DNA of 64,000 bases, from assembly GCF_001434255.1 (NCBI RefSeq), contig NZ_AZEY01000098.1:91985-155984 (forward strand), given 5' to 3'. A program made the position numbers and the translations under genes. The notes under the pieces were generated by a model. That model did no database searches and was not told the DNA's origin. It saw nothing but the letters and a program-made list of their open reading frames with translations. The stretch is from Lentilactobacillus diolivorans DSM 14421 (GTDB lineage: Bacteria > Bacillota > Bacilli > Lactobacillales > Lactobacillaceae). Shown here one piece after another: positions 1 through 8,420 of the stretch. The first letter of the stretch is position 1. The number at the start of each line of letters is the position of its first letter.

Positions 1-1662
1 AGGGCTCCGTCTTTTTTCCTTTTGATATACAATATAAGGCGTCAAAACATCTGCATTAGCAGAGATATCTGGAAAGTTTCTTCCTTGACCCGTACCCGAA
101 ATAAGCGGTGCATTAAAGATTGGATAATTGTATTTTGTAAGTAATTTTCGAGCATTAAATGTATTCACACCAGGAACGCTTTGTTGATAGCTCGGTGTTG
201 CATATGATTCGGAAAATCCGCCACCATCACCGACCGTGAGTCTAAGTCTAATCATAGGATTCTTTTTTACTAATTCAGGTTTACTTTGTAAAGGTTTCAT
301 GAGGCTTGATCCCCATGCCCGTTCAGTTTTGTTACTAATGTTTCCGAATTCTGAATATCCTAGCGTGGATCCCTTGTAAGAATAAGGTAACGTTGTGCCG
401 CCACAACTTGTCAGCCAAGGGTTGGTAGTAACAATATCATTAGAATGCTGACTATATCCTAAGGTCGCATAATTTTTCTTGATTCGTTTCACATAATAAT
501 TTCCCGCGCCCGTATCACCGCTACCAACAAATGTCGAGATTCCTTGAAGATCACCTTGCGCAAATGTTAAGCTAAGAATTTTTAGATAGGCTTTAGGAAG
601 CATTCCATACTTTTCCATTAAAGCATTAGTTTTGCTACTTTGAAGTCCCCAACTCATAGATAGAGAGCTGACTTTATTTTCATCATAAGCAGTGTTAAAT
701 AAACTTACAGTATTAAGAAGGCTTGGTACTGCACTTTTTTCGCGATACATTCGAATATTGGCTTGTGGTGCAACCGATCCTGCATATTCAACATCCATGG
801 TAGCTTCCATACTGTCGTTTGAAACCATCTTTGGATTAAAGAAACTTCCTTGGACATTTTTTACCGTAAAACGATCTGGGGAAAGACCGGCGTGCTCATG
901 CTTCCAAAAATGAAACACATTGCTTCTATGGATTTCCTCAAAAGAAACGATACCAACAGTGTTTCCTTTACCGTTAAAACCTCTTTCAAGCAATGAATTT
1001 AGATGATAAGTTTTTGTGAAGCGATTCGTATAACCACCCATCTTATGAACCAGAGAACTTGTTTTAGTTAACTGATCTGTATTAGGAAAGACATTATTAT
1101 GACTATGGTCAGTCATTCCCACGATTGCTAATAAGCTGTTAGAAAGACTTTTAGGAAATTTGGGTCTCACTTTTCCGAATTGAAGTGGATTATGGTGATA
1201 CTTAGCAGAATTTAAATTTGTTTTGAAAAGTTTACCGATTGTACCGGCTTTTCCGGACACAAAAATAACCCGTTTATTCTTTGATATGGTAGTTTTTAAA
1301 CCATGTTTTTTCAAAAAAGATGTCCAGTCACTTATGACTGAATTTGATTGCCCGAATTTATTGCCGATTTCAGTTGGCGTCAGATAGTGCTTAAATTGAC
1401 CATTCCCAGGAGTATTGACATCAAGTGATTCTTGGAAATATTGATGCTCGTGTTTAGGCTTTAAGAAAACATCAAAGGTAGTTTCTTGATCTGATTTGAT
1501 TTTTGATGGTCGTTGTAGTTTCGATTTAGTTAAAATCTCATTAACTTGTGTATTATTTAACTGTTTTGCCTTTGCATTTACTTGAACATTGTTCATAATA
1601 ATTCCGGTAATTACAGTTGAAATTGCCAGTATCGATAGCCAAAAACGCTTCATCTTATTCAT
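1..1662 (-). CDS. Sedolisin-family (S53) secreted serine peptidase, C-terminus cut by window edge
   Basis: The reading frame is open for 554 codons from the ATG at 1662 to the window edge. A GGGGGAG ribosome site lies about 6 bases upstream, which favours this start over the ATG three codons later. Residues 6-30 form a hydrophobic signal or anchor segment. Residues 60-165 look like the pro-kumamolisin activation domain (FDVFLKPK, then HYLTPTEIGNKFG). Residues 210-554 are the peptidase domain. Glu286 and Asp290 (SMEATMD) fit the catalytic Glu/Asp pair, and SGD at 381-383 fits the oxyanion Asp. LTSCGGTT, GDGGGFSESY and NFPDISANAD are family-typical segments. The catalytic Ser (usual GTS motif) would lie just past the window edge, so activity cannot be judged. 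Sedolisins are typically acid-active exported endopeptidases. A role in extracellular protein digestion in acid is inference. Confidence 0.85.
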   Translation of the reverse strand, partial: MNKMKRFWLSILAISTVITGIIMNNVQVNAKAKQLNNTQVNEILTKSKLQRPSKIKSDQETTFDVFLKPKHEHQYFQESLDVNTPGNGQFKHYLTPTEIGNKFGQSNSVISDWTSFLKKHGLKTTISKNKRVIFVSGKAGTIGKLFKTNLNSAKYHHNPLQFGKVRPKFPKSLSNSLLAIVGMTDHSHNNVFPNTDQLTKTSSLVHKMGGYTNRFTKTYHLNSLLERGFNGKGNTVGIVSFEEIHRSNVFHFWKHEHAGLSPDRFTVKNVQGSFFNPKMVSNDSMEATMDVEYAGSVAPQANIRMYREKSAVPSLLNTVSLFNTAYDENKVSSLSMSWGLQSSKTNALMEKYGMLPKAYLKILSLTFAQGDLQGISTFVGSGDTGAGNYYVKRIKKNYATLGYSQHSNDIVTTNPWLTSCGGTTLPYSYKGSTLGYSEFGNISNKTERAWGSSLMKPLQSKPELVKKNPMIRLRLTVGDGGGFSESYATPSYQQSVPGVNTFNARKLLTKYNYPIFNAPLISGTGQGRNFPDISANADVLTPYIVYQKEKRRSP

Positions 1663-1881
1663 ATCCCACTCCCCCATTCTCCTATAATTCGTTTTCAGTA
1701 TACATCAAATCAAATAATTTCTATAAAAGATACTCGTCATAAATCAATTCAATTAAAGGGCAATTCTGTATATACCTATTACTATTGTCTAAGAAATAAA
1801 TAAGATCCATCCGAAGTAATCTCTCAATCCCGTTCAACATGTTACAACTGAGCCAGTAAAAACTATTCGGGGGATATCTTG

Positions 1882-2712
1882 ATGAAACATCGTAAACTTA
1901 TTTTTGGAGGTCTGGGAATCGCTGCACTTATCGGGATTGGATTGGTTTTTGTCAAAGCGACTTGGAGTCCCAACGAGGTACCAACTTCTGTCACCGAGGT
2001 TAAACAAACTGTGGCGCCAAATCACATTTACCAATCATATCGATTCCCATATAAACTAACTATTTCGACCCCAAAAGCCAAACTATACACTGCGCCTGCC
2101 GGAACTAAGGGGTCGCAATACTTGGGAACAGTCGGCACCAAACATCTCCAGAACCACATTACGGGTCGGATAAGAGATGATTTGAATCATAATCAGCGCG
2201 CTGGTTATATCAAGTTTAAGCAGGATGGTCACACCTATTGGATTAGCGCACAGCAAACGCGATTTCGCGGTTTAAATGCACTCAAAGGACATAACAAATC
2301 AATTGAAACAGCCATTAACGCCGGTCTAAAACTTGTTGGTCATTCTAAATACGACTATGGCGGCGGTCGAAATTCAGCCGATATCCGTCATCATCGCTTT
2401 GACTGCTCATCATTTGTGAGATATTGCTACGGTAAGGCTGGCATCACACTTGGAAATCTGGATAGCGTAACGACTTTTACGCTGGTTACAATGGGCAAGC
2501 CGGTTGGTTTTAATCATATGAAACGCGGCGATTTGTTCTTCTTCACAAATGCAAAGGGCCAAGTGAACTCACACGTTGCCATTTATTTAGGCGATCATTT
2601 ATTCTTGCATGATCATGGTCAATCAGATACCGGTGGTGTCGGCATTACCTCGCTTAATGCACCCAGCTGGCGAAAAGAAACAAACGGAACGGTTAGACGA
2701 ATTGTTAATTAG
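1882..2712 (+). CDS. NlpC/P60 family cell-wall hydrolase, membrane-anchored or secreted
   Basis: This 276-residue protein starts at the ATG at 1882; a TTG directly before it is also in frame, and the site GGGGGA is upstream. Residues 6-27 are a single hydrophobic segment (signal or anchor). Residues 50-135 resemble a bacterial SH3-like domain (KLYTAPAG, then GYIKFKQDGHTYWIS). Residues 145-276 are the NlpC/P60 domain, with the nucleophile in FDCSSFVRYCYG (Cys near 175) and the His in SHVAIYLGD (near 231). The family cleaves gamma-D-Glu-diamino-acid bonds in peptidoglycan stem peptides. It stands alone between the divergent sedolisin gene and a repeat-rich gap. Family call is firm; the substrate is inferred. 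Confidence 0.88.
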   Translation: MKHRKLIFGGLGIAALIGIGLVFVKATWSPNEVPTSVTEVKQTVAPNHIYQSYRFPYKLTISTPKAKLYTAPAGTKGSQYLGTVGTKHLQNHITGRIRDDLNHNQRAGYIKFKQDGHTYWISAQQTRFRGLNALKGHNKSIETAINAGLKLVGHSKYDYGGGRNSADIRHHRFDCSSFVRYCYGKAGITLGNLDSVTTFTLVTMGKPVGFNHMKRGDLFFFTNAKGQVNSHVAIYLGDHLFLHDHGQSDTGGVGITSLNAPSWRKETNGTVRRIVN

Positions 2713-2779
2713 TCAATACTCATTTATGTCTCCTTCACTCGGAAAGAATGTTTTAATTAATCTAATTTGGGTTATAAAG

Positions 2780-2975
2780 AAGAGGCTGAGGCAAAAATAA
2801 TTTTGTCCCAGTCCTGTTTTGTGTAATCACGATTATTACCGAGTGGAAACGTGCGCCAAAAGGCAACTTCCTGCCGCGTAACCGAATTATCCAAACATTC
2901 AAGCCCGGAATATTCGGATAATCCAATTACGCTCTGGAAGTTAACCGCCTTTCGTCCCACTCTCTTTGTTTATTA
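2780..2975. repeat. Intergenic repeat family A, copy 1 (hairpin plus palindromic block)
   Basis: The left part is a terminator-like hairpin (GAGGCTGAGGCAAAA paired with TTTTGTCCCAGTC), so it may end transcription of the NlpC gene. It is followed by the box ACGATTATTACC. The right part contains CCGAATTATCCAA and AATCCAATTAC and ends in an arm that reads GGGACGAAAGGCGGTTAACT on the other strand. Related blocks occur at 6541, 36590 and 59999, always between genes. No coding content is seen. Confidence 0.7.
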
Positions 2976-3033
2976 TTGGGCTAAATGGGGACAAGACCTT
3001 TTTGCCTATCCGTAAGCCGACAATCATTTTTTA

Positions 3034-3327
3034 TTAGCTTCTTTTTTGGAAAAACATGAAAACCTCAAACAGAAATAGGACGCCTACAAGAATCCCAATT
3101 ACGCCAATAATTAGTGCATAGCCAAAGTTATGAAAGGGAGAAATTAGAAAAATAACGCCCAATCCATTCGAAGCCAATCCGATAAGCGTTAGTAAAACTT
3201 CCAAACCGATTTTCAATGGCTGACTCTCGGTTACGTGAACCCACTTTGATAAAAGTAACCATGTGATACCGCCGAGAAGAATCACTAAAATTAATAAATA
3301 GAGCGTGAAATCACTCCAGATTTGCAT
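3034..3327 (-). CDS. Small membrane protein of unknown function (97 aa)
   Basis: The ATG at 3327 is preceded by a full AGGAGG site at ideal spacing, which makes this a credible gene. The protein has about three hydrophobic segments: residues 5-27 (LYLLILVILLGGITWLLL), 40-62 and 66-90. It ends in a short basic tail. I do not recognise a family. It is transcribed alone, toward the repeat block at 2780, and its far side is the tandem repeat region starting near 3396. No function is proposed. Confidence 0.75.
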   Translation of the reverse strand: MQIWSDFTLYLLILVILLGGITWLLLSKWVHVTESQPLKIGLEVLLTLIGLASNGLGVIFLISPFHNFGYALIIGVIGILVGVLFLFEVFMFFQKRS

Positions 3328-3395
3328 GATAGGCCTCCTGTGGTTATTATAGCAAATCCTGGACGTTTTCCTTGATGATCGGAAATCCGTGTTGA

Positions 3396-3766
3396 GGGTA
3401 AATGTACAAAAAGTGTCAGTAACGTTTGGCCATATAAGGTACTTAGTCCCAGATATCCTCTGTGGTTAATGTTTTGGGTTACAGAGATTAAACGTGTAAA
3501 AGAGCCGCAACTTCCGGCCAGATATCCCAATATGGTTAATGTTTTGGGCTACCCAGCCAAAATGAGCAAAAGAGCCACAACCCTCGGCCATATAAGCTAC
3601 TTAGTCCCAGCTGTCCTCTGTGGTTAATGTTTTGGGTTACCGAGACTAAACGTGCAAAAGAGCCGCAACTTCCGGCCATATAAGCTCCTCAAACTAATAT
3701 CCCCCAAAAACGGGAATATTAGTTTGAGGAGCTTATATTCTGGAAGCTACCCGCGGCTTTTTGCAC
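3396..3766. repeat. Intergenic repeat family B, copy 1: tandem half-units capped by a long hairpin
   Basis: The sequence TGGTTAATGTTTTGGG recurs at 3463, 3533 and 3621, giving unit lengths of 70 and 88 bases; the middle unit lacks about 18 bases. Each unit also carries AGAGCCGCAACTTCCGGCCA or a variant. The array ends in a near-perfect hairpin at 3652-3766: GTGCAAAAGAGCCGC pairs with GCGGCTTTTTGCAC, and the centre CTCCTCAAACTAATAT pairs with ATATTAGTTTGAGGAG. The same family is present at 19826 and 22893. The hairpin abuts the stop codon of the DJ-1-like gene and could stop its transcript. No open frame is convincing here. Confidence 0.85.
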
Positions 3767-3770
3767 TCTC

Positions 3771-4457
3771 CTACTTCAGCAACGCCTTAATCACCGCTTC
3801 GCCCACACCCGTTGCCGAATTTGGGTTTTGGCCCGTAATTAGTTTGCCGTCCGTTACCACATTGGGTTGGAACGGATCACTCTTTGAAAAATCCGCTCCC
3901 GATTTTTTTAACTCATCCTCTGGTAGAAACGCGACATCATTAGTTAAGCCGTTTAGTGCCTCTTCGTCATTTGTAAAGCTGGTTAGTTTTTTGCCATGGA
4001 CGAATCGTTTGCCGTCAGTTGTTCGCATTGCCAGCAATCCTGAAACGCCCACACAATTTGCAGATAAAACGCCGCCCCTTTCGTAGATTGATGACGCAAT
4101 CTTTGCCAAGTCCTTATTTTCAGGAAAATCATACATTGCACCGTGACCACCTGCGTAGTAGATGACTTGATAGTCGTCCGGATTGACATCAGCTGGCTTC
4201 AGCGAATTTGCCAAGTGGACGTTTCTGGTCTTATCGTCCAGATAGAAGTTCCAATCAATAGAATCCATATCATCTGGTGCTAAACTTAAAGGATCTATGG
4301 GGACGTAACCGCCATTTGGGCTGACATAGTCAACATCGATTTCATTTTCTTTCATCACATTATCGAAGTGGGCTGCCTCGTGAAACCATAAGCCGGTGGC
4401 TCGGTCCATTTCACCAAATTTGGGATGATTTGTGACGACAATTAATGCTTTCGTCAT
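3771..4457 (-). CDS. DJ-1/PfpI-family protein (type 1 glutamine amidotransferase-like, Hsp31-related)
   Basis: A 228-residue cytoplasmic protein. The start MTKALIVVTNHP at 4457 is chosen over upstream in-frame codons because it matches the family N-terminus and sits 11 bases after GAGG. YYAGGHGAMYDFPEN (about 115-130) is the family glycine loop, and SANCVGVSGLLA (about 145-157) is the nucleophile elbow with Cys. In Hsp31-type proteins Cys is followed by the catalytic His, but here Val follows, so the triad may be arranged differently. Family members are chaperone or glyoxalase/deglycase-like stress proteins. Its role here is not shown by context. Confidence 0.85.
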   Translation of the reverse strand: MTKALIVVTNHPKFGEMDRATGLWFHEAAHFDNVMKENEIDVDYVSPNGGYVPIDPLSLAPDDMDSIDWNFYLDDKTRNVHLANSLKPADVNPDDYQVIYYAGGHGAMYDFPENKDLAKIASSIYERGGVLSANCVGVSGLLAMRTTDGKRFVHGKKLTSFTNDEEALNGLTNDVAFLPEDELKKSGADFSKSDPFQPNVVTDGKLITGQNPNSATGVGEAVIKALLK

Positions 4458-4610
4458 ATATTGCATTACCTCACTTTGAATTCGTAGGTCTAACATTGTC
4501 CGTGGGAGATAATAACCCTATTGACGAAATTAAGCAAATCTTAACTCTGAGTTCGCATAAATGTTATGAATAATATAGAAAGTTTCTGATTTTTGAGGTC
4601 AGGATAAACG

Positions 4611-4727
4611 ATGTCTCAAAGCGCAATTCCAGTAAGAAATGCCATGTCGCTATTGTCTGGAAGCGGTTTAGTATGTTATTATCAGTGCAACTTGTACATA
4701 TTAGTTATGGTTAACTTAGCTAAATAA
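4611..4727 (+). CDS. Possible 38-residue short ORF upstream of the ABC exporter
   Basis: ATG at 4611 has AGGA six bases upstream, and the frame runs 38 codons to TAA at 4725, ending 71 bases before the ABC ATPase start. The peptide has a hydrophobic C-terminal half (CYYQCNLYILVMVNLAK). It could be a leader peptide or chance. Nothing else was seen in the gap 4458-4798. Confidence 0.2.
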   Translation: MSQSAIPVRNAMSLLSGSGLVCYYQCNLYILVMVNLAK

Positions 4728-4798
4728 AATAATGGCAAGTGATGACTTTTTGCGTATATAAGTATTGTAACCTTACCATCGTCCATAAGGAGGAAAAC

Positions 4799-5716
4799 AT
4801 GGCAGATACAGATACAATTTTGCAAGTTGAGCATCTTAATAAGAGTTTTGGCTCTAAAAAAGTATTACAAGATGTTTCATTTACAGTTCAACGCGGACAC
4901 ATTGTTGGATTAGTAGGTCCTAACGGTGCCGGTAAATCAACAATCATGAAAGCTATTTTGGGCTTATTCAATTATTCAAGTGGTCATATCAGCATTGATG
5001 GTGAAGCTGTTTCACCAACTAGCCACAAAGCAATGGATAAAGTCGGGGCATTAATTGAATATCCAGGGATTTATCCGTTTTTAACCGGGTATCAGCATTT
5101 GAAATTATTTTCAAAAGATGGGACGCCTAAAGCTCAGATCATGGATATTGTTGATAAGATGAAAATGGGCGGTTACATTAATCGAAAGGCAAAGACCTAT
5201 TCGCTGGGAATGAAACAAAAGCTGGGGATTGCGTTGGCATTGGTTAATCGGCCGGACTTAGTTATCCTTGATGAACCAATGAACGGATTAGATCCACAAG
5301 CCAACAAGGACTTGCGGACAATTATTCTTGATTTGGCCAAACAAGGAACGACATTCTTAATTTCAAGTCATATTTTGAGTGAACTGGAAAAGTTGGTTGA
5401 TGATTTAGTCGTGATTGATAAGGGCCAGATTGTTTATCAAGAAAGTATGGCAGCTTTGGAAAACGGCAGCGCTAAGTTATTGATTTTAAAGACATCCAAC
5501 GATTCGAAGGCTAAAGATATTTTAACGCAAAATGGTTACGAACTTAGTCAATCTGATCAAGTTGCAGTGGTGGAAAAAGCAGATACGAAGATGCCTGATA
5601 TTATCAAACTATTATCAGCTAGTGACATTGATATCGATGATGTTCAGCATGTTCACAGCGACTTGGAAACTTCATTATTGAAACTGTTGCAAAACGATAA
5701 AGTAAAGGAGTCGTAG
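4799..5716 (+). CDS. ABC transporter ATP-binding protein (BcrA-like, ABC-2 type exporter)
   Basis: The start is the ATG at 4799, directly after AAGGAGGAAAAC; an in-frame codon at 4739 lacks a ribosome site. The 305-residue protein has Walker A GPNGAGKST (residues 40-48), the signature SLGMKQKLG, Walker B LVILDEP and the switch-His segment ISSH. The C-terminal 80 residues are a regulatory tail typical of bacitracin/antimicrobial-peptide export ATPases. The permease gene follows after 6 bases, so the pair forms one transporter. Family knowledge suggests drug or peptide export or immunity; the substrate is unknown. Confidence 0.93.
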   Translation: MADTDTILQVEHLNKSFGSKKVLQDVSFTVQRGHIVGLVGPNGAGKSTIMKAILGLFNYSSGHISIDGEAVSPTSHKAMDKVGALIEYPGIYPFLTGYQHLKLFSKDGTPKAQIMDIVDKMKMGGYINRKAKTYSLGMKQKLGIALALVNRPDLVILDEPMNGLDPQANKDLRTIILDLAKQGTTFLISSHILSELEKLVDDLVVIDKGQIVYQESMAALENGSAKLLILKTSNDSKAKDILTQNGYELSQSDQVAVVEKADTKMPDIIKLLSASDIDIDDVQHVHSDLETSLLKLLQNDKVKES

Positions 5717-5722
5717 GCTGAA

Positions 5723-6496
5723 ATGATAACTTTAATTAAAGAAGAGAGCTTTAAATTACTGCATAAACGAAGTACGCCGGCAATTACAATTATTTTGTTG
5801 GTCCTTATGACCGCCTTTGGCGTACTTGCTAAGTCTTATCCGAAGTTTTATTCGCCACGGACATTATTCGTGCAATCATTTACTGGTGATTCTTGGGTGG
5901 TTTTATTTATGATTGCGGCATGTAGTTCAATTATTGCCATGGAATTTCAATATGGGACGATTAAAGAGGTGCTTTATCGGAAATATTATCGTGGCCAAAT
6001 TTTAGTTAGTAAATGGTTAACAATGCTGATTTATTCGATTTATCTCTTTGCCTTAGTGTTCGTTTATTCACTGATTTTGAAATTCGTTTTGTTTAACAAT
6101 ACGTTTGATCTTGGCAGGAAATACGGAGCTGAACATAGTGTCTTTACGTCATTTTCTTATACCTTAATTGGTGATTTTGTGGGTTTGTGGCTGATTTTAA
6201 GTTTGGTTTTGTTACTTGCTAATATCTTCAAGAGTTCGGCTGCTGCGATTTCGGTCGGAATTATCGGGTATTTTGCCCTTGGAGTTATTGCTGGTCTCAT
6301 GACGTTAGCCATTCAAAAATGGAACTGGTTAAAATGGAATCCATTGAATATGATGAATTTGTCAGGTCAAATGAACACCCCATCAATGTCTAAGGTGACG
6401 ATGTTGTCGACACCCGAATTGGCATGGGGAAGTTTGGCTTACACGGCGATCTTCTTGGCAATTAGTTACGTTGTCTTTAAGCGTCGCAGTGTTTAG
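5723..6496 (+). CDS. ABC-2 family transporter permease
   Basis: A 257-residue integral membrane protein with about six hydrophobic segments: residues 20-38, 52-72, 98-122, 142-168, 174-196 and 232-250. The N-terminus (ITLIKEESFKLLHKRST) is a cytosolic amphipathic stretch common to ABC-2 permeases such as BcrB/YtrF-like subunits. It lies 6 bases after the ATPase gene with ribosome site AAAGGAG, so translation is probably coupled. The following hairpin at 6541 likely ends the operon. Confidence 0.9.
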   Translation: MITLIKEESFKLLHKRSTPAITIILLVLMTAFGVLAKSYPKFYSPRTLFVQSFTGDSWVVLFMIAACSSIIAMEFQYGTIKEVLYRKYYRGQILVSKWLTMLIYSIYLFALVFVYSLILKFVLFNNTFDLGRKYGAEHSVFTSFSYTLIGDFVGLWLILSLVLLLANIFKSSAAAISVGIIGYFALGVIAGLMTLAIQKWNWLKWNPLNMMNLSGQMNTPSMSKVTMLSTPELAWGSLAYTAIFLAISYVVFKRRSV

Positions 6497-6540
6497 TTAT
6501 TTGATCATCTTGTGAATCATTATTGAGTACTATTTAGAAA

Positions 6541-6584
6541 AGCGGGGCTGAGACAAAAGAAATTTTGTCCGGCCCCGTTTTGAG
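6541..6584 (+). terminator. Terminator hairpin, also copy 2 of repeat family A
   Basis: GCGGGGCTGAGACAAAA pairs with TTTTGTCCGGCCCCG around a short loop and is followed by TTTTG. It lies 45 bases past the ABC permease stop. Downstream (6585-6615) is ATGATTATTACT, the box also found in the repeats at 2780 and 59999. Confidence 0.75.
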
Positions 6585-6680
6585 TTATCATGATTATTAC
6601 TTAGTGGAACGTGAGGAAAAGAACAGCCCCCCTACACTCTGTTTTGATATTCGGGAACATTTATTAAATCTAGAATTCAG

Positions 6681-7211
6681 TTATGAACGATCACTGACCG
6701 AGTTAGATCGAGTCTTAAAAATAAGGTAAACCGTATACAGAACCAGCCAAATCAAAATATTGGTCAGTGTTCCCCCACCAAATAAACTAATTCCGGTAAG
6801 ATTGAAAATCTGACTCGCAAATGATCCGATATAAGCGGCCACGATATAACCACCGTCAGCGATCAGGATTAATTTGAAGTTAGTCATATTGATGGCATCC
6901 AGAGTGGGCTGTTTACGAAAATCATCCGTCAATCGAAACAACCCAAGGGCAACTCCAAACCGGGCTGCCAGGGTGATCAGTAGTATTAACCAAAAGAAGA
7001 TAATCTCCCACAGGGAAGCGTCTGTCATACCAGCGTCGATTAGTTGTTGCATCATGAACGAGTGAATGGTTGGAATGGACATTAATAGGAAACCAAAGAT
7101 GGAAATGAAGGTAAACAAGACAAGTCGGATTCCGAGAATAATAGAAAAAACAGCAGCAATGCCATAAAGAATGTTCAGAGATTGGTTCGAGCGTTTAGCT
7201 GAAATCATCAT
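6681..7211 (-). CDS. Membrane protein of unknown function (176 aa)
   Basis: Start ATG at 7211, directly followed by a second ATG, with GGGAG six bases upstream. Four hydrophobic segments are visible: about residues 12-48, 66-90, 108-135 and 142-168. The C-terminus is basic. I do not recognise the family; the general pattern resembles uncharacterised lactobacillus membrane proteins. A short ORF ends 3 bases before its start, suggesting a two-gene transcript. Confidence 0.8.
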   Translation of the reverse strand: MMISAKRSNQSLNILYGIAAVFSIILGIRLVLFTFISIFGFLLMSIPTIHSFMMQQLIDAGMTDASLWEIIFFWLILLITLAARFGVALGLFRLTDDFRKQPTLDAINMTNFKLILIADGGYIVAAYIGSFASQIFNLTGISLFGGGTLTNILIWLVLYTVYLIFKTRSNSVSDRS

Positions 7212-7214
7212 AAG

Positions 7215-7412
7215 TCACTCCCTTCTTGTCGTTATTTTATGCCATTCGTTACTCTGCATAAAGAAATAACCACTTTTATATTTGAGGATAAAAGTTGAGA
7301 AGCCGATTTTGATATGTGCAGAATTTTCTTCGTTTATTTGAATAAAATCGAACTGATAATTCATGATTTGGAGAAAGCGACTTTCTGTTGCACCCACAAT
7401 ATATTGTGCCAT
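7215..7412 (-). CDS. Possible small hypothetical protein (65 aa)
   Basis: An ORF on the same strand ends 3 bases before the next gene, and the ribosome site of that gene lies within its last codons, which suggests translational coupling. The start is uncertain: ATG at 7412 or ATG at 7364, neither with a clear ribosome site. The sequence is polar to mixed (IGFSTFILKYKSGYFFMQ) and matches nothing I know. It could be a remnant or chance. Confidence 0.35.
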   Translation of the reverse strand: MAQYIVGATESRFLQIMNYQFDFIQINEENSAHIKIGFSTFILKYKSGYFFMQSNEWHKITTRRE

Positions 7413-7521
7413 AAATGTACATAACACATATATATTGTATTTCAAGGCTTTCTTTTATTCTTTTATGAGATAAACTAAAGGGTAGTGAAATCGAATAAAT
7501 AAGCAGAAAGCGGTGGGCGAA

Positions 7522-8288
7522 ATGGCTTCAGCAACATCATTATCAGAGGAACGAATAGCAAGGTTACCAAAATATGCCGGTGTTAAAGTTGCCACATCCC
7601 TATTTGATTGGCATCAGCTTGGTGAGACTTCCTGGAATTGGAATGTTAATCCAGCCGCCATGCAGGAATTAGCGTCTGTTGGTGGCCGGATTCCGTCATT
7701 CTCCGGTCATTTGTCAGATAAGACAATTCTCAAGTTGTTGGCCGCTCAAATGGAAAAAAGTAATCGGCGTTCGGCTTTATTGGCTCATTATCAACAGGCA
7801 ATTAATTGCATTGCAGTGCAGTGCTTGTTCCTGATAATGTCCGGTTGCATCACAAGTTGAACTTAACTATTGATGCGGATAGCAGCCACCCGGAAGCTTT
7901 AACAGTAGTCACGGTGATGGGAAGCAATAGTAGGCTCAGTTTAAATCAAGACATTGAAGTGAGTGGCATGGCGAACTGTGTCAGTGTCATTGTTGATGGT
8001 ACGGTCGGCACGAGTAGTCAGTTAAATGCGACGACGATTGTCAGAAGTCACCAGCAGGTTGATATGACAATTGTCGCCAATCAAGAATTATCAGCCAAAG
8101 CATCCAATAATTGGTCAGTCATGGCAGCCACAAAGGGTGCGTTATTAGGAGATGTTAAAGTTAACTTGAACCAAACGGGCAGTCGAGCTGAACTGAGTAC
8201 ATTGGGAATCAGTGAAGATCAAGAGGTTGGTCTACCGACAGAAGTGAACCATTTGGCACCGCATACGGTTAGCAAGGTAAATGTTTAG
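7522..8288 (+). pseudogene. SufD-like Fe-S assembly gene, frameshifted and truncated
   Basis: Two frames join into one SufB/SufD-like protein. The first (from 7522) reads SLFDWHQLGETSWNWN and so on, and runs into a wrong frame after INCIAV. The second resumes with VLVPDNVRLHHKL and continues through repeated beta-strands (VTVMGSNSRLSLNQ) to PHTVSKVNV. The join lies at a 5-bp tandem duplication, GCAGT GCAGT at 7813-7822; removing one copy restores the frame, giving about 253 residues. Even so, the protein would end far short of the roughly 400-plus residues usual for SufD, with the C-terminal part absent. No suf neighbours are present. It is most likely a dead relic, with a short lineage-specific protein as the alternative. 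Confidence 0.7.
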
Positions 8289-8346
8289 ACGATCTAATCA
8301 GACCATTTATTTGTGATATTCTGTGGAGCGAAGAAAAAATGGAAAA

Positions 8347-8402
8347 GGCGAGACGGTGATAGATGGGGGATTTCCCCCACCTGTCACTGTCTCGCTTTTT
8401 TT
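8347..8402. terminator. Strong hairpin terminator between converging genes
   Basis: GGCGAGACGGTGATAG and TGGGGG pair with CCCCCA and CTGTCACTGTCTCGC, followed by eight or more T residues. It can end the SufD-like transcript. On the other strand it sits just past the end of the exporter gene. Confidence 0.9.
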
Positions 8403-8420
8403 TATTTCAAAATGTGATGA

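Noticed and set aside
3460..3690. Direct repeats that could suggest a CRISPR array
   Set aside because: The units are 70-88 bases with no constant short repeat alternating with unique spacers, and no cas gene is present. They are half-units of an intergenic repeat family.
3652..4086. 144-codon plus-strand frame opposite the DJ-1-like gene
   Set aside because: It begins inside the hairpin repeat, lacks a ribosome site, and runs antisense to a clear protein family.
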